Assembly (NCBI RefSeq): GCF_001665835.1
Contig: NZ_LZSX01000099.1
Location: 1 to 64,000, forward strand
Direction: 5' to 3'
DNA: 64,000 nucleotides
Source: Mycobacterium colombiense
Lineage (GTDB): Bacteria; Actinomycetota; Actinomycetes; Mycobacteriales; Mycobacteriaceae
The position numbers and the translations under genes are program-made. Position 1 is the stretch's first letter. Every line of letters begins with the position of its first letter. Below the pieces are notes generated by a model, which was not told the DNA's origin, did not search any database, and worked only from the letters and a program-made list of their open reading frames with translations. Shown here piece after piece: positions 15,435 through 24,928 of this stretch.

Positions 15435-17129
15435 ATGGCCACCGGGTACCGGGGAACTGGGGCCGATCGTGGCGCGCTCATCAGCCATCGGGCCCTCGCG
15501 GGGTGGATCGGCGCCGGGTTGGCGGTAGTGCTGGTGGCCGCTGTCACCCTGACCGCCTGCGCGGGCAGCGCCGCCTCCCAGATCGACTACGTGGTCGACG
15601 GGCCGCTGTCCACCTACAACACCAACACCGTGGCCGGCGCCGCCTCGGCCGGAGCGCAGGCGTTCGCCCGCACGCTCACCGGCTTCAGCTATCACGGCCC
15701 CGACGGGCAAACCGTCGCCGACCGCGACTTCGGCACCGTGTCGGTGGTCGGCGGCACCCCGCTGGTGCTGGACTACCAGATCGCCGACAACGCCGTCTAC
15801 TCCGACGGCAAGCCGGTGACCTGCGACGACATCGTGCTCGCCTGGGCGGCCCAGTCCGGCAAGTTCCCCGACTTCCATGCCGCCACCCAGGCCGGCTACC
15901 TCGACATCGCCAACGTCGAATGCATGCCCGGGCAAAAGAAGGCCCGGGTGTCCTTCGTTCCGGATCGCGGGATCGTCGACTACACCCAGCTGTTCACCGC
16001 GACCACACTGATGCCGTCGCACGTCATCGCCGACCAACTCAATGTCGACGTGACCGCCGCCCTGCTCAGCAACAACGGGCCGCTGGTGCAGCAGATCGCG
16101 AAGCTGTGGAACACCACCTGGGACCTCAAGCCCGGCGTCGACGTCAAGCGTTTCCCGTCGTCGGGGCCGTACAAGATCGAATCCGTGCTGGACGGCGGCG
16201 CCGTGGTGCTCGTCGCCAACGACCGGTGGTGGGGGCCCAAGGCCATCACCAAGCGCGTCACCGTGTGGTCGCAGGGGCCCGACATCCAAGACCGGGTCAA
16301 CAGCCGCAGTGTCGACGTGGTCGACGTCGCCGCGGGTTCCTCGGGGGCGCTGACCACGCCCGACAACTACGAGCGCTCCGACGCGCCATCGGACGGCGTC
16401 GAACAGCTGATCTTCGCCCCGCAGGGCCCGCTGGCCGCGCCAAAGGCCAGGCGCGCGGTTGCGCTCTGCACGCCCCGCGATTCGCTGGCCAAGGACGCGG
16501 GGACGTCGATCGCCAACTCGCGCCTGGACCCGGCCACCGATGACGCCGTCTCGGCCGCTGACGGGGCCGCCGAGGCCGAACCATTCGGCAAGGCCGATCC
16601 GGTCGCCGCGCGCAACGCGCTGGGCGGCGCGCCCCTGACGGTGCGGATCGGCTATCGGGGGCCCAACGCGCGGCTCGCGGTCAACGTCGGCGTCATCACC
16701 AAGGCGTGCGCCGTGGCGGGTGTCACCGTCACCGGCGTCATCCTGGACGGTCCGGGCCCGCAGGCGCTGCGGGACGGCAAGATCGACGCGTTGCTGGCCA
16801 GCACCGGCGGCGCCACCGGCAGCGGGTCGACGGGGTCGTCTGGGCTCGATGCCTACGCCCTGCACACCGGCAACGGCAACAACCTGTCCGGGTATTCGAA
16901 TCCCCAGGTCGACAACGCAATCAGCGCGCTGGCCGTCTCGGCCGACGCCTCCGAACGAGTCCGGCTGTTGACCGAAACCGCCCCGATACTGTGGGGCGAC
17001 ATGCCCACCCTGCCGCTGTACCGGCAGCAGCGCACGCTGCTGACCTCGAAGAAGATGTACGCGGTCAGCAAGAACCCGACGCGGTGGGGCGCGGGCTGGA
17101 ACATGGACCGATGGGCGCTGATCCAGTGA
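15435..17129 (+). CDS. ABC-type solute-binding lipoprotein, SBP family 5 (Rv2585c-like)
   Basis: 564 aa. A signal sequence leads to the lipobox TLTAC with the lipidated Cys42. The mature part has the family 5 (peptide/nickel) fold, with LDYQIADNAVYSDGKPVTC near the start and GWNMDRWALIQ at the end. No permease or ATPase gene is adjacent. It starts 4 bp after secF, so it probably belongs to the sec operon; in M. tuberculosis it holds the same place. The ligand is unknown, and its place after secDF may point to a role at the membrane rather than in import. Confidence 0.88.
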   Translation: MATGYRGTGADRGALISHRALAGWIGAGLAVVLVAAVTLTACAGSAASQIDYVVDGPLSTYNTNTVAGAASAGAQAFARTLTGFSYHGPDGQTVADRDFGTVSVVGGTPLVLDYQIADNAVYSDGKPVTCDDIVLAWAAQSGKFPDFHAATQAGYLDIANVECMPGQKKARVSFVPDRGIVDYTQLFTATTLMPSHVIADQLNVDVTAALLSNNGPLVQQIAKLWNTTWDLKPGVDVKRFPSSGPYKIESVLDGGAVVLVANDRWWGPKAITKRVTVWSQGPDIQDRVNSRSVDVVDVAAGSSGALTTPDNYERSDAPSDGVEQLIFAPQGPLAAPKARRAVALCTPRDSLAKDAGTSIANSRLDPATDDAVSAADGAAEAEPFGKADPVAARNALGGAPLTVRIGYRGPNARLAVNVGVITKACAVAGVTVTGVILDGPGPQALRDGKIDALLASTGGATGSGSTGSSGLDAYALHTGNGNNLSGYSNPQVDNAISALAVSADASERVRLLTETAPILWGDMPTLPLYRQQRTLLTSKKMYAVSKNPTRWGAGWNMDRWALIQ

Positions 17130-17136
17130 GGCTCCG

Positions 17137-17679
17137 ATGACGAGCGCTGGCGAGCGGGCGCCGGTCGCGGAGCTGATCGCGTCGCTGACACGCAAGGTGG
17201 CCGATTTCCCCAAGCCCGGTGTCCAGTTCAAGGACCTCACCCCGGTGTTCGCGGACGCCACGGCGATGACGGCGATCACGGGCGCATTGGCCGAGATCGC
17301 GTCCGGTGCGGATCTGGTGGCCGGCATCGAGGCGCGGGGATTCCTGCTGGCCGCGGCCGTGGCCGACCGGCTGCAGACCGGCGTGCTGGCCATTCGCAAG
17401 GCCGGCAAGCTGCCGCCGCCGGTACACGCCGAGCGCTACGACCTGGAATACGGCAGCGCGACGCTGGAAATCCCCGCCGACGGCATGGACCTGCGCGGGC
17501 GCAATATCACGATCATCGACGACGTGCTGGCCAGCGGCGGTACCCTGGCCGCGTCGGCGCGGCTGCTCGGGCGCGCCGGGGCCAACGTGCTGGCGGCGGC
17601 GGTGGTGTTCGAGCTCGGCGCGCTGCGCGGGCGGGAAGCGGTCGCGCCGTTGGCGGTATACAGCCTGACTTGCGAGTAG
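17137..17679 (+). CDS. apt: adenine phosphoribosyltransferase
   Basis: 180 aa. It salvages adenine with PRPP to AMP in the cytoplasm. Type I PRTase fold with FPKPGVQFKDLTPVF near the N terminus, GIEARGFLLAAAVA, RKAGKLPPP and the PRPP-binding loop ITIIDDVLASGGTLAAS. It lies directly between the lipoprotein gene and relA, an arrangement conserved in actinobacteria that links purine salvage to (p)ppGpp metabolism. Confidence 0.95.
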   Translation: MTSAGERAPVAELIASLTRKVADFPKPGVQFKDLTPVFADATAMTAITGALAEIASGADLVAGIEARGFLLAAAVADRLQTGVLAIRKAGKLPPPVHAERYDLEYGSATLEIPADGMDLRGRNITIIDDVLASGGTLAASARLLGRAGANVLAAAVVFELGALRGREAVAPLAVYSLTCE

Positions 17680-17722
17680 CGCTCAGGCATTGGAGATATC
17701 CTCGATTTCGGAGGTGACCAAC

Positions 17723-20101
17723 GTGGCGGAGGAAAACAGCGCGGCGCAAGCGCTCGACGCGCCCACTAAAGTCACAGAGCCGCCGGCCATCACGCAGCCG
17801 ATGGAGGCCCCGGAGCCACCGGCCGAATCCCTGAAAACGTCCAGCAGCGCGTCGCGTCGGGTCCGGGCCAGGCTGGCCCGCCGGATGACGGCTCAGCGCA
17901 GCACCCTCAACCCGGTGCTGGAACCGCTGGTGGCGATGCACCGGGAGATCTACCCGAAGGCGAACGTGTCGCTGCTGCAGCGCGCCTTCGAGGTCGCCGA
18001 CCAGCGGCACGCCACCCAGCTACGCCATTCCGGCGACCCCTACATCACCCACCCGCTGGCCGTCGCGACCATTCTGGCCGAATTGGGCATGGACACCACG
18101 ACTTTGGTGGCCGCGCTGCTGCACGACACCGTCGAGGACACCGGCTACACCCTGGACGCTTTGAGCGAGGAATTCGGTGAAGAGGTGGGCCATCTGGTCG
18201 ATGGCGTCACCAAACTGGACCGGGTGGTGCTGGGCACCGCCGCCGAGGGCGAGACCATCCGCAAGATGATCACCGCGATGGCGCGCGATCCGCGCGTGCT
18301 GGTGATCAAGGTCGCCGACCGGCTGCACAACATGCGCACCATGCGGTTCCTGCCGCCGGAAAAGCAGGCGCGCAAAGCCCGTGAGACGCTGGAAGTCATT
18401 GCGCCCCTTGCACATCGGCTGGGTATGGCCAGCGTCAAGTGGGAACTGGAAGACCTGTCGTTCGCCATCCTGCACCCCAAGAAGTACGAGGAGATCGTTC
18501 GGCTGGTCGCCGGGCGCGCGCCGTCCCGGGACACCTACCTGGCCAAGGTGCGCGCCGAGATCGTCAACACCCTGGGCGCGTCGAAGATCAAGGCGACGGT
18601 GGAGGGGCGCCCCAAGCACTACTGGTCCATCTATCAGAAGATGATCGTCAAGGGCCGCGACTTCGACGACATCCACGACCTGGTCGGCATCCGCATCCTG
18701 TGCGACGAGATCCGCGACTGCTATGCCGCTGTCGGCGTGGTGCACTCGCTGTGGCAGCCGATGGCGGGGCGGTTCAAGGACTACATCGCCCAGCCGCGGT
18801 ACGGCGTCTACCAGTCGCTGCACACCACCGTCGTGGGACCGGAGGGCAAGCCGCTGGAGGTGCAGATCCGCACCCGCGACATGCACCGCACCGCCGAATA
18901 CGGCATCGCCGCGCACTGGCGCTACAAGGAAGCCAAGGGGCGCAACGGCCTTCCGCATCCGCACGCCGCGGCCGAGATCGACGACATGGCCTGGATGCGC
19001 CAGCTGCTCGACTGGCAACGGGAGGCCGCGGACCCGGGCGAATTCCTCGAGTCCCTACGCTATGACCTTGCGGTACAAGAGATCTTCGTGTTCACGCCCA
19101 AAGGCGACGTGATCACCCTGCCCAACGGTTCGACGCCGGTGGACTTCGCCTATGCGGTGCACACCGAGGTCGGACACCGCTGCATCGGCGCCCGGGTGAA
19201 CGGCCGGCTGGTGGCGCTGGAGCGCAAGCTGGAAAACGGGGAAGTCGTCGAGGTTTTCACCTCCAAAGCGGCCAACGCCGGGCCGTCGCGGGACTGGCAG
19301 CAGTTCGTGGTCTCACCACGCGCCAAGGCCAAGATCCGGCAGTGGTTCGCCAAGGAGCGCCGCGAGGAAGCGCTCGAATCCGGCAAGGACGCCATGGCCC
19401 GCGAGGTGCGTCGCGGCGGACTTCCGTTGCAGCGCTTGGTCAATGGTGAGACGCTGTCGGCGGTGGCGCGCGAGCTGCACTACACCGACGTGTCCGCGCT
19501 CTACACGGCCATTGGTGAGGGGCATGTGTCGGCCCGGCACGTCGTGCAGCGGCTGCTGGCCGAACTCGGGGGCATCGACCAGGCCGAGGAGGACCTCGCC
19601 GAACGGTCCACGCCGACAACCATGTTGCGCCGCCCGCGCAGCAGCGACGACGTCGGCGTCTCGGTCCCCGGCGCCCCGGGCGTGCTGACCAAGCTGGCGA
19701 AATGCTGCACCCCGGTGCCCGGCGACCAGATCATGGGGTTCGTCACCCGCGGCGGTGGGGTGAGCGTGCACCGCACCGACTGCACCAACGCGGCCTCGCT
19801 GCAGCAGCAGTCCGAGCGCATCATCGAAGTGCACTGGGCGCCGTCGCCGTCGTCGGTGTTCCTGGTGGCCATCCAGGTCGAGGCGCTCGACCGGCACCGG
19901 CTGCTGTCGGACGTCACGCGGGTGCTGGCCGACGAGAAGGTCAACATCCTGTCCGCGTCGGTCACCACCTCGGGTGACCGGGTTGCCATCAGCCGCTTCA
20001 CCTTTGAGATGGGGGACCCGAAGCATCTCGGCCATCTGCTCAATGTCGTGCGTAATGTCGAAGGCGTCTATGACGTCTACCGCGTGACGTCCGCGGCATG
20101 A
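17723..20101 (+). CDS. relA: bifunctional (p)ppGpp synthetase/hydrolase Rel
   Basis: 792 aa. It makes and degrades (p)ppGpp in the stringent response at the ribosome. The hydrolase domain has the HD motif in AALLHDTVEDTGY (His134, Asp135). The synthetase domain has EGRPKHYWSIYQKM and YGVYQSLHTTVVGP. A TGS domain (about 415-475, VFTPKGDVITLPNGSTPVDF), a zinc-finger region (LAKCCTPVPGD) and a C-terminal ACT domain follow. The GTG chosen has GGAGG eight bases upstream and gives the length known for M. tuberculosis Rel. Both catalytic halves look intact. Confidence 0.96.
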   Translation: MAEENSAAQALDAPTKVTEPPAITQPMEAPEPPAESLKTSSSASRRVRARLARRMTAQRSTLNPVLEPLVAMHREIYPKANVSLLQRAFEVADQRHATQLRHSGDPYITHPLAVATILAELGMDTTTLVAALLHDTVEDTGYTLDALSEEFGEEVGHLVDGVTKLDRVVLGTAAEGETIRKMITAMARDPRVLVIKVADRLHNMRTMRFLPPEKQARKARETLEVIAPLAHRLGMASVKWELEDLSFAILHPKKYEEIVRLVAGRAPSRDTYLAKVRAEIVNTLGASKIKATVEGRPKHYWSIYQKMIVKGRDFDDIHDLVGIRILCDEIRDCYAAVGVVHSLWQPMAGRFKDYIAQPRYGVYQSLHTTVVGPEGKPLEVQIRTRDMHRTAEYGIAAHWRYKEAKGRNGLPHPHAAAEIDDMAWMRQLLDWQREAADPGEFLESLRYDLAVQEIFVFTPKGDVITLPNGSTPVDFAYAVHTEVGHRCIGARVNGRLVALERKLENGEVVEVFTSKAANAGPSRDWQQFVVSPRAKAKIRQWFAKERREEALESGKDAMAREVRRGGLPLQRLVNGETLSAVARELHYTDVSALYTAIGEGHVSARHVVQRLLAELGGIDQAEEDLAERSTPTTMLRRPRSSDDVGVSVPGAPGVLTKLAKCCTPVPGDQIMGFVTRGGGVSVHRTDCTNAASLQQQSERIIEVHWAPSPSSVFLVAIQVEALDRHRLLSDVTRVLADEKVNILSASVTTSGDRVAISRFTFEMGDPKHLGHLLNVVRNVEGVYDVYRVTSAA

Positions 20102-20108
20102 ACCCGCC

Positions 20109-21872
20109 CTAGCTCAGTCGCACCGAGGTGATCTTGACCGGGTTGGTCGGCGCGCCGCTCTGCCGATTCCCGGCGATGCCCGCCCGGGCGATCTTGTCCA
20201 GGGTGTCCAGCCCGGCCTGGTCGATGGTGCCCAGAACGGTGCTCTGCGGTTCCATCTCGGAATCCTTGAAGATCAAGGCGAATTGGCTGCCGTTGGTGTT
20301 GGGCCCCTCGGTGGCCATCACGATGGTGCCGCGCGGGTACACCACCGTCGCGCGCAGTGCGGGATCGTCGGGCTTGTATTGGTCCGTGGGGTACTCGTCA
20401 CCGAATTCGTAACCGGGACCGCCCGAGCCGTCCACCTCGGGGCCGCCACACAACAGCGATCCGCCGTCTTGGGAGCTGATCAGCCGGGCGCACTGGGTGT
20501 TGTCGAAGAACTGCTGCTTGGCCAGGCTGATGAAGCTGTTCACCGTGCACGGGGATTCGGAATTGGCGAGCTGGATGGCGATGTCGCCGAAGTTGGTGGA
20601 GATGACCGCACCGATCTGCGGGGGAGTGGTGGACACCCGGCCCGACTGCGGCGGGTTCACCGGCCGGGTGGCCGGGTCCGGCACCGAACGATATTGGCAG
20701 TTGGCCCCCAGATCGGCCGGCGGCGCGAACGCCGGCAACGGCGGCACCGTCGCCGACGCCGGCCCGCTGGAACCGGGGTTGGAACCGGTCCTGCCGGGCG
20801 CCCGCGCCCGGGTCTGGGTGGACGATCCCGCGCTGTCGGCCGAACCGTGACTCTGGGCCACCAGCGCGATGACCAGTGCCGCCACCGCGGCCAGCGCCAG
20901 CGCCGATGCGCCGACGATCCCGACCAGCAAACGCCGCGAATGCGTTGGGCGGCCAGGCTGCAACCGCGGATCGGGTTGGCTGCCCGGCGGGGCAGCCGCG
21001 GGCCCCGGCGGCGCCGCGCCCGGCGGTCCCGACGTGGTAGCCGGGCCACTGCCGACCAGCACTGCCCTGGCGGCCTCAGCAAGCTCGATTGCCGTCTGGT
21101 ACCGCTGTTCGGGGTCCTTGGCCATCCCGCGAGCGACAACCGCGTCGAAGCCCGACGGGACACCGGGTGCGGTTGCGGACGGTCGCGGCGGTGGGGCATT
21201 CAGATGCGCGTTGAGCTGTTCTTCGAGGCTCTCTCCAGCGTAGGGGCGCTTGCCGGTCAAGCACTCGTGCAAAACGCAGGCCAACGAATAGACGTCGGCA
21301 CGGTGATCCGTTTTGCCTTTGAAGCGCTCGGGCGCCATGTACGCGACGGTGCCCATGGTGGCACCGGTCTGCGTGAGTTGGGTGTCGGCCTCCGTGCGGG
21401 CAAGACCGAAGTCGATCAAATAGACGAAATTGTGTGCGGTGGTGATCAAGATGTTCATCGGTTTGATGTCGCGGTGGATCAACCCCGCCTGGCGGGCGCT
21501 GTCCAGCGCCGCCGCAACCTGCTCGATCACCGCGACCGTTTGCTCGGGGCTGAGTCGGTCGCCGTTTTCGTTGATGTACTGGGACAAGTGGCGGCCCTCG
21601 ATCAGCCGCATGTCGACATAGAGCCGACCGTCGAGCTCGCCAAAACCGTGGATGGGCACCACGTGCGGGTCGTTGAGGGCCGCCGCGATGCGGGCCTCTC
21701 GGCGGAAACGCTGCTGAAAGTCTTGATCCTCAGCCAGATGCGGCGGAAGCACTTTCAGTGCGACTACCCGGTCCGTGGTTGTGTCGTAGGCACGGTATAC
21801 GCGTCCCATCCCGCCGCGCCCCAACAAATCCAATATTCGGTAATGACCGAATGAGTCCGGATCCAGATTCAC
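20109..21872 (-). CDS. receptor Ser/Thr protein kinase with extracellular cyclophilin-type domain
   Basis: 587 aa from a GTG. The cytoplasmic kinase domain (about residues 10-275) is complete: LLGRGGMGRVYRA, ATP-anchoring Lys40, catalytic HRDIKPMN (133-140), DFG 154-156 and APE around 180. A Pro-rich juxtamembrane segment leads to one membrane helix (about 315-340, LVGIVGASALALAAVAALVI). The outer part (about 385-587) is a peptidyl-prolyl isomerase domain closely resembling the adjacent PpiB, with ESPCTVNSFISLA, DNTQCARL, GGPGYEFGDEYPTDQ and PNTNGSQFALIFKD. Four cysteines (392, 442, 461, 475) match those of PpiB. It converges with relA, 7 bp apart. I recall no such fusion in M. tuberculosis. 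It could be a sensor that reads a proline-containing ligand rather than an active isomerase. Confidence 0.9.
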   Translation of the reverse strand: MNLDPDSFGHYRILDLLGRGGMGRVYRAYDTTTDRVVALKVLPPHLAEDQDFQQRFRREARIAAALNDPHVVPIHGFGELDGRLYVDMRLIEGRHLSQYINENGDRLSPEQTVAVIEQVAAALDSARQAGLIHRDIKPMNILITTAHNFVYLIDFGLARTEADTQLTQTGATMGTVAYMAPERFKGKTDHRADVYSLACVLHECLTGKRPYAGESLEEQLNAHLNAPPPRPSATAPGVPSGFDAVVARGMAKDPEQRYQTAIELAEAARAVLVGSGPATTSGPPGAAPPGPAAAPPGSQPDPRLQPGRPTHSRRLLVGIVGASALALAAVAALVIALVAQSHGSADSAGSSTQTRARAPGRTGSNPGSSGPASATVPPLPAFAPPADLGANCQYRSVPDPATRPVNPPQSGRVSTTPPQIGAVISTNFGDIAIQLANSESPCTVNSFISLAKQQFFDNTQCARLISSQDGGSLLCGGPEVDGSGGPGYEFGDEYPTDQYKPDDPALRATVVYPRGTIVMATEGPNTNGSQFALIFKDSEMEPQSTVLGTIDQAGLDTLDKIARAGIAGNRQSGAPTNPVKITSVRLS

Positions 21873-21947
21873 CCAACGACCATAAGCTCTCGGCGGTGCG
21901 CGCCGGGCGAATCCCGCCGATCAGAGGGAGTTTCGCGTCGATTCGGC

Positions 21948-22841
21948 CTAGTCGAGCAGCACCGAGGTGATGGTCACCTCGGTGGCGGGTGCCCCGTCTT
22001 CACCGCCGCCGGCGACTCCGGCCTTGGCGATCTTGTCCAGGGTGGCCAGCCCGTCGGCCTGGATGGTGCCGAACACGGTGTATTGCGGCGGCAGCTGGGA
22101 GTCCTTGTACACCAAGAAGAATTGGCTGCCGTTGGTACCGGGCCCGGCGTTCGCCATGGCCAGGGTGCCGCGCGGATAGACGACGGGCTCCTGTGCCTTG
22201 GGGTCGTTCGGCGGGAACTGGTCGGTCGGGTACTCGTTGGCGAATTGATAGCCCGGACCGCCGGTACCCTCGCCCTTCGGGTCGCCGCACTGCAGGACGC
22301 CCAGGCCCTGCGAGGTGGTCAGCCGGTGGCACTTGGTGTTGTCGAAGTACTTCTGACCGGCCAGGCTCGCGAAACTGTTGACGGTGCAAGGTGATTCGTT
22401 GTTCGCCAGCATCAGGCCGATGTGGCCCTGGTTGGTCACCATGCTGGCGCTCACCTGGGCGGGGTCGGTGGGTACCTTGCCGGTCCGCGGCGGCTTGACC
22501 TCCTTGGCCGCCGGCTCGGGTGAGGCCGGGTACTGACAGTTGGCGCCCACGTCGGCCGACGGCTTGAACGGCGGCAGCGGCGCGGTCTGGCCCGGCTGGC
22601 CGGGCGCCGTCGTCACCGGCGCGCTGCTGCTGGTGGTCGTCGACGCCGCGGTGATGCTCTTGTGGTCGTCGTGCTTGGTGTTGACGATCGTGATCACCAC
22701 CGCCGCGATCACGGCCACGGCCACGATCGAACCGGCCGCGATCAGCACGATCCTGCGCGTCTTGGCTTGCTTCGCGCGCCGCTCCAGCTGCCGTTCGAGC
22801 TTGCGCTTGGCGTTGGCACGTCGCTGTTCGTTGGTCGGCAC
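21948..22841 (-). CDS. ppiB: membrane-anchored cyclophilin-type peptidyl-prolyl isomerase PpiB
   Basis: 297 aa. A basic N terminus (residues 1-30, KRKLERQLERRAKQAKTRR) precedes one membrane helix (about 31-53). A Ser/Thr/Pro linker and the cyclophilin domain (about 115-297) follow, with NESPCTVNSFASLA, DNTKCHRL, GGPGYQFANEYPTDQ and GTNGSQFFLVYKD. The catalytic-type His-Arg (CHRL) and the QFF motif are kept. It probably speeds folding of exported proteins outside the membrane. The next gene downstream carries a second copy of this domain fused to a kinase. Confidence 0.93.
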   Translation of the reverse strand: MPTNEQRRANAKRKLERQLERRAKQAKTRRIVLIAAGSIVAVAVIAAVVITIVNTKHDDHKSITAASTTTSSSAPVTTAPGQPGQTAPLPPFKPSADVGANCQYPASPEPAAKEVKPPRTGKVPTDPAQVSASMVTNQGHIGLMLANNESPCTVNSFASLAGQKYFDNTKCHRLTTSQGLGVLQCGDPKGEGTGGPGYQFANEYPTDQFPPNDPKAQEPVVYPRGTLAMANAGPGTNGSQFFLVYKDSQLPPQYTVFGTIQADGLATLDKIAKAGVAGGGEDGAPATEVTITSVLLD

Positions 22842-22955
22842 GGCCGCTATGCCTCCATGATTGATCGGAGCCCCCTTAAACGGGAGAGTTGCCAGCTCAG
22901 GCTAATGTGGGCGCCGCGACTCGTGTCAAGTGGGGCCCATGGGAAACTGGGAACC

Positions 22956-23612
22956 GTGTTGATCACCGGATTTCCCGCCGGCATGTTGCAGTGCAACTGC
23001 TACGTGCTGGCCGAGCGGCCAGGAACGGACGCCGTCATCGTGGATCCGGGGCAGCGGGCGATGGGTCCGCTGCGAAACATCCTGGACAAGAACCGGCTGA
23101 CGCCGGCCGCGGTGCTGCTGACCCACGGGCACATCGACCACATGTGGTCGGCGCAGAAGGTGTCCGACACCTACGGTTGCCCGACGTATATCCACCCCGA
23201 GGACAGGTTCATGCTCACCGACCCGATCTACGGCCTGGGCCCCCGCCTGGCGCAGCTGGTGGCGGGCGCCTTCTGGCGGGAGCCCAAGCAGGTCGTCGAG
23301 CTGGACCGGGACGGCGACAAGCTGGACCTGGGCAGCGTGACCGTCAACGTCGACCACACGCCGGGACACACCCGCGGATCAGTGGTGTTCCGGGTCGCCG
23401 GGGACGAGGACGTCGTGTTCACCGGTGACACGCTCTTCGAACGCGCGGTGGGCCGCACCGACCTGTTCGGCGGCAGCGGCCGGGACCTGCTGACCTCGAT
23501 CGTCGACAAACTTCTGGTGCTCGACGACAAGACCGTGGTGTTGCCGGGACACGGCAACTCCACCACCATCGGCGCCGAGCGGCGCCTCAACCCGTTCCTC
23601 GAAGGCCTGTAG
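22956..23612 (+). CDS. metallo-beta-lactamase-fold hydrolase, glyoxalase II-like (Rv2581c-like)
   Basis: 218 aa. It has the binuclear metal site LTHGHIDHMW (HxHxDH), DHTPGHTRGS, FTGDTLFE and LPGHGNST. The length fits actinobacterial glyoxalase-II-like thioesterases; the true substrate is uncertain because mycobacteria lack glutathione. The start is a GTG; the longer open frame upstream runs back through the ppiB promoter region. It ends 3 bp before hisS. Confidence 0.9.
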   Translation: MLITGFPAGMLQCNCYVLAERPGTDAVIVDPGQRAMGPLRNILDKNRLTPAAVLLTHGHIDHMWSAQKVSDTYGCPTYIHPEDRFMLTDPIYGLGPRLAQLVAGAFWREPKQVVELDRDGDKLDLGSVTVNVDHTPGHTRGSVVFRVAGDEDVVFTGDTLFERAVGRTDLFGGSGRDLLTSIVDKLLVLDDKTVVLPGHGNSTTIGAERRLNPFLEGL

Positions 23613-23615
23613 CAC

Positions 23616-24887
23616 GTGGGCGAGTTCTCCGCTTTTTCCGCGCCCAAGGGCGTGCCGGACTACGTCCCGCCGGATTCGGCGCAGTTCGTCGCGGTGCGCG
23701 ACGGGCTGCTCGGCGCCGCCCGCCGGGCCGGCTACGGCGATATCGAGTTGCCCATCTTCGAAGACACCGCCCTGTTCGCCCGCGGCGTCGGCGAATCCAC
23801 CGACGTGGTGTCCAAAGAGATGTACACGTTCGCCGACCGTGGCGATCGCTCGGTGACGTTGCGGCCCGAGGGCACCGCGGGCGTGGTGCGCGCGGTCATC
23901 GAACACGGCCTCGACCGCGGCGCGCTACCGATCAAACTCTGTTACGCGGGACCGTTTTTCCGCTATGAGCGTCCGCAGGCCGGCCGCTATCGCCAGCTGC
24001 AGCAGGTCGGCGTGGAGGCGATCGGTGTCGACGACCCGGCTCTGGACGCCGAGGTGATCGCGATCGCCGACGCCGGTTTCCGCTCGCTCGGGCTGGACGG
24101 ATTCCGCCTGGAGATCACCTCACTGGGCGACGACAGCTGCCGGCCGCAGTATCGGGAATTGTTGCAGGACTTCCTGTTTGCGCTCGACCTGGACGATGAG
24201 ACGCGACGGCGGGCGCAGCTCAACCCGCTGCGGGTGCTCGACGACAAGCGACCCGCGGTGCGCGCCATGATGGCCGACGCCCCGGTGCTGCTCGATCACC
24301 TGTCCGATGCGGCCAAGCAACACTTCGACACCGTGCTGGCGCACCTGGATGCGATGGGGGTGCCCTACGTCATCAACCCCCGCATGGTGCGCGGCCTGGA
24401 CTACTACACCAAGACCACTTTCGAGTTCGTGCACGACGGCCTGGGCGCGCAGTCGGGCATCGGCGGCGGTGGCCGCTACGACGGCCTGATGCACCAACTC
24501 GGCGGACAAGACCTGTCCGGCATCGGGTTTGGGCTCGGTGTAGACCGGACGCTGCTGGCGCTGCGCGCGGAGGGCAAGAGTGTGGGGGAGGCCGCGCGGT
24601 GCGAGGTGTTCGGCGTGCCGCTGAGCGAGCAGGCCAAGCTGCGGCTGGCGGTGCTGGCCGCGCAGTTGCGCGCCGGCGGTGTGCGCGTCGACCTGGCCTA
24701 CGGCGACCGCGGACTCAAGGGCGCGATGCGCGCGGCCGACCGCTCCGGGGCCCGGATCGCGCTGGTCCTCGGCGACCGCGACATCGAGGGCGGCACCGTC
24801 GGGGTGAAGGATCTCGGGACCGGGGAGCAGGTCCCCGTCGCGCTGGATTCCGTTGTCGCCGAGGTGCTCGGGCGGTTCGGTCGCTGA
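23616..24887 (+). CDS. hisS: histidyl-tRNA synthetase
   Basis: 423 aa, normal length. Class II enzyme that charges tRNA-His. Visible are motif 2 (AGPFFRYERPQAGRYRQ), the His-binding segment GLDYYTKTTFEF, the glycine loop GIGGGGRYDGL, motif 3 (GIGFGLGVDRTLLAL) and a C-terminal anticodon-binding domain (about 330-423). The GTG start lies 3 bp after the hydrolase stop and gives the usual FSAPKGVPDY N terminus. Confidence 0.96.
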   Translation: MGEFSAFSAPKGVPDYVPPDSAQFVAVRDGLLGAARRAGYGDIELPIFEDTALFARGVGESTDVVSKEMYTFADRGDRSVTLRPEGTAGVVRAVIEHGLDRGALPIKLCYAGPFFRYERPQAGRYRQLQQVGVEAIGVDDPALDAEVIAIADAGFRSLGLDGFRLEITSLGDDSCRPQYRELLQDFLFALDLDDETRRRAQLNPLRVLDDKRPAVRAMMADAPVLLDHLSDAAKQHFDTVLAHLDAMGVPYVINPRMVRGLDYYTKTTFEFVHDGLGAQSGIGGGGRYDGLMHQLGGQDLSGIGFGLGVDRTLLALRAEGKSVGEAARCEVFGVPLSEQAKLRLAVLAAQLRAGGVRVDLAYGDRGLKGAMRAADRSGARIALVLGDRDIEGGTVGVKDLGTGEQVPVALDSVVAEVLGRFGR

Positions 24888-24907
24888 GGTTTGTCGCCCG
24901 CGAGTGA

Positions 24908-24928
24908 TAGGCTCGAACACATGTTCGA
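24908..24928 (+). promoter_or_regulatory. LexA (SOS) box over the start codon of the 13E12-family gene
   Basis: TCGAAC-ACAT-GTTCGA at 24913-24928 is a perfect SOS palindrome. The ATG start (24921-24923) lies inside it. TAGGCT at 24908-24913 fits a TANNNT -10 element whose predicted +1 would fall at the ATG, so the transcript may be leaderless and fully covered by LexA. Confidence 0.85.

Noticed and set aside
12359..15547. A 1062-codon antisense open frame over secD and secF
   Set aside because: High-GC shadow: residues are dominated by Arg, Gly, Asp and His with no domain, while the sense frames hold complete SecD and SecF.
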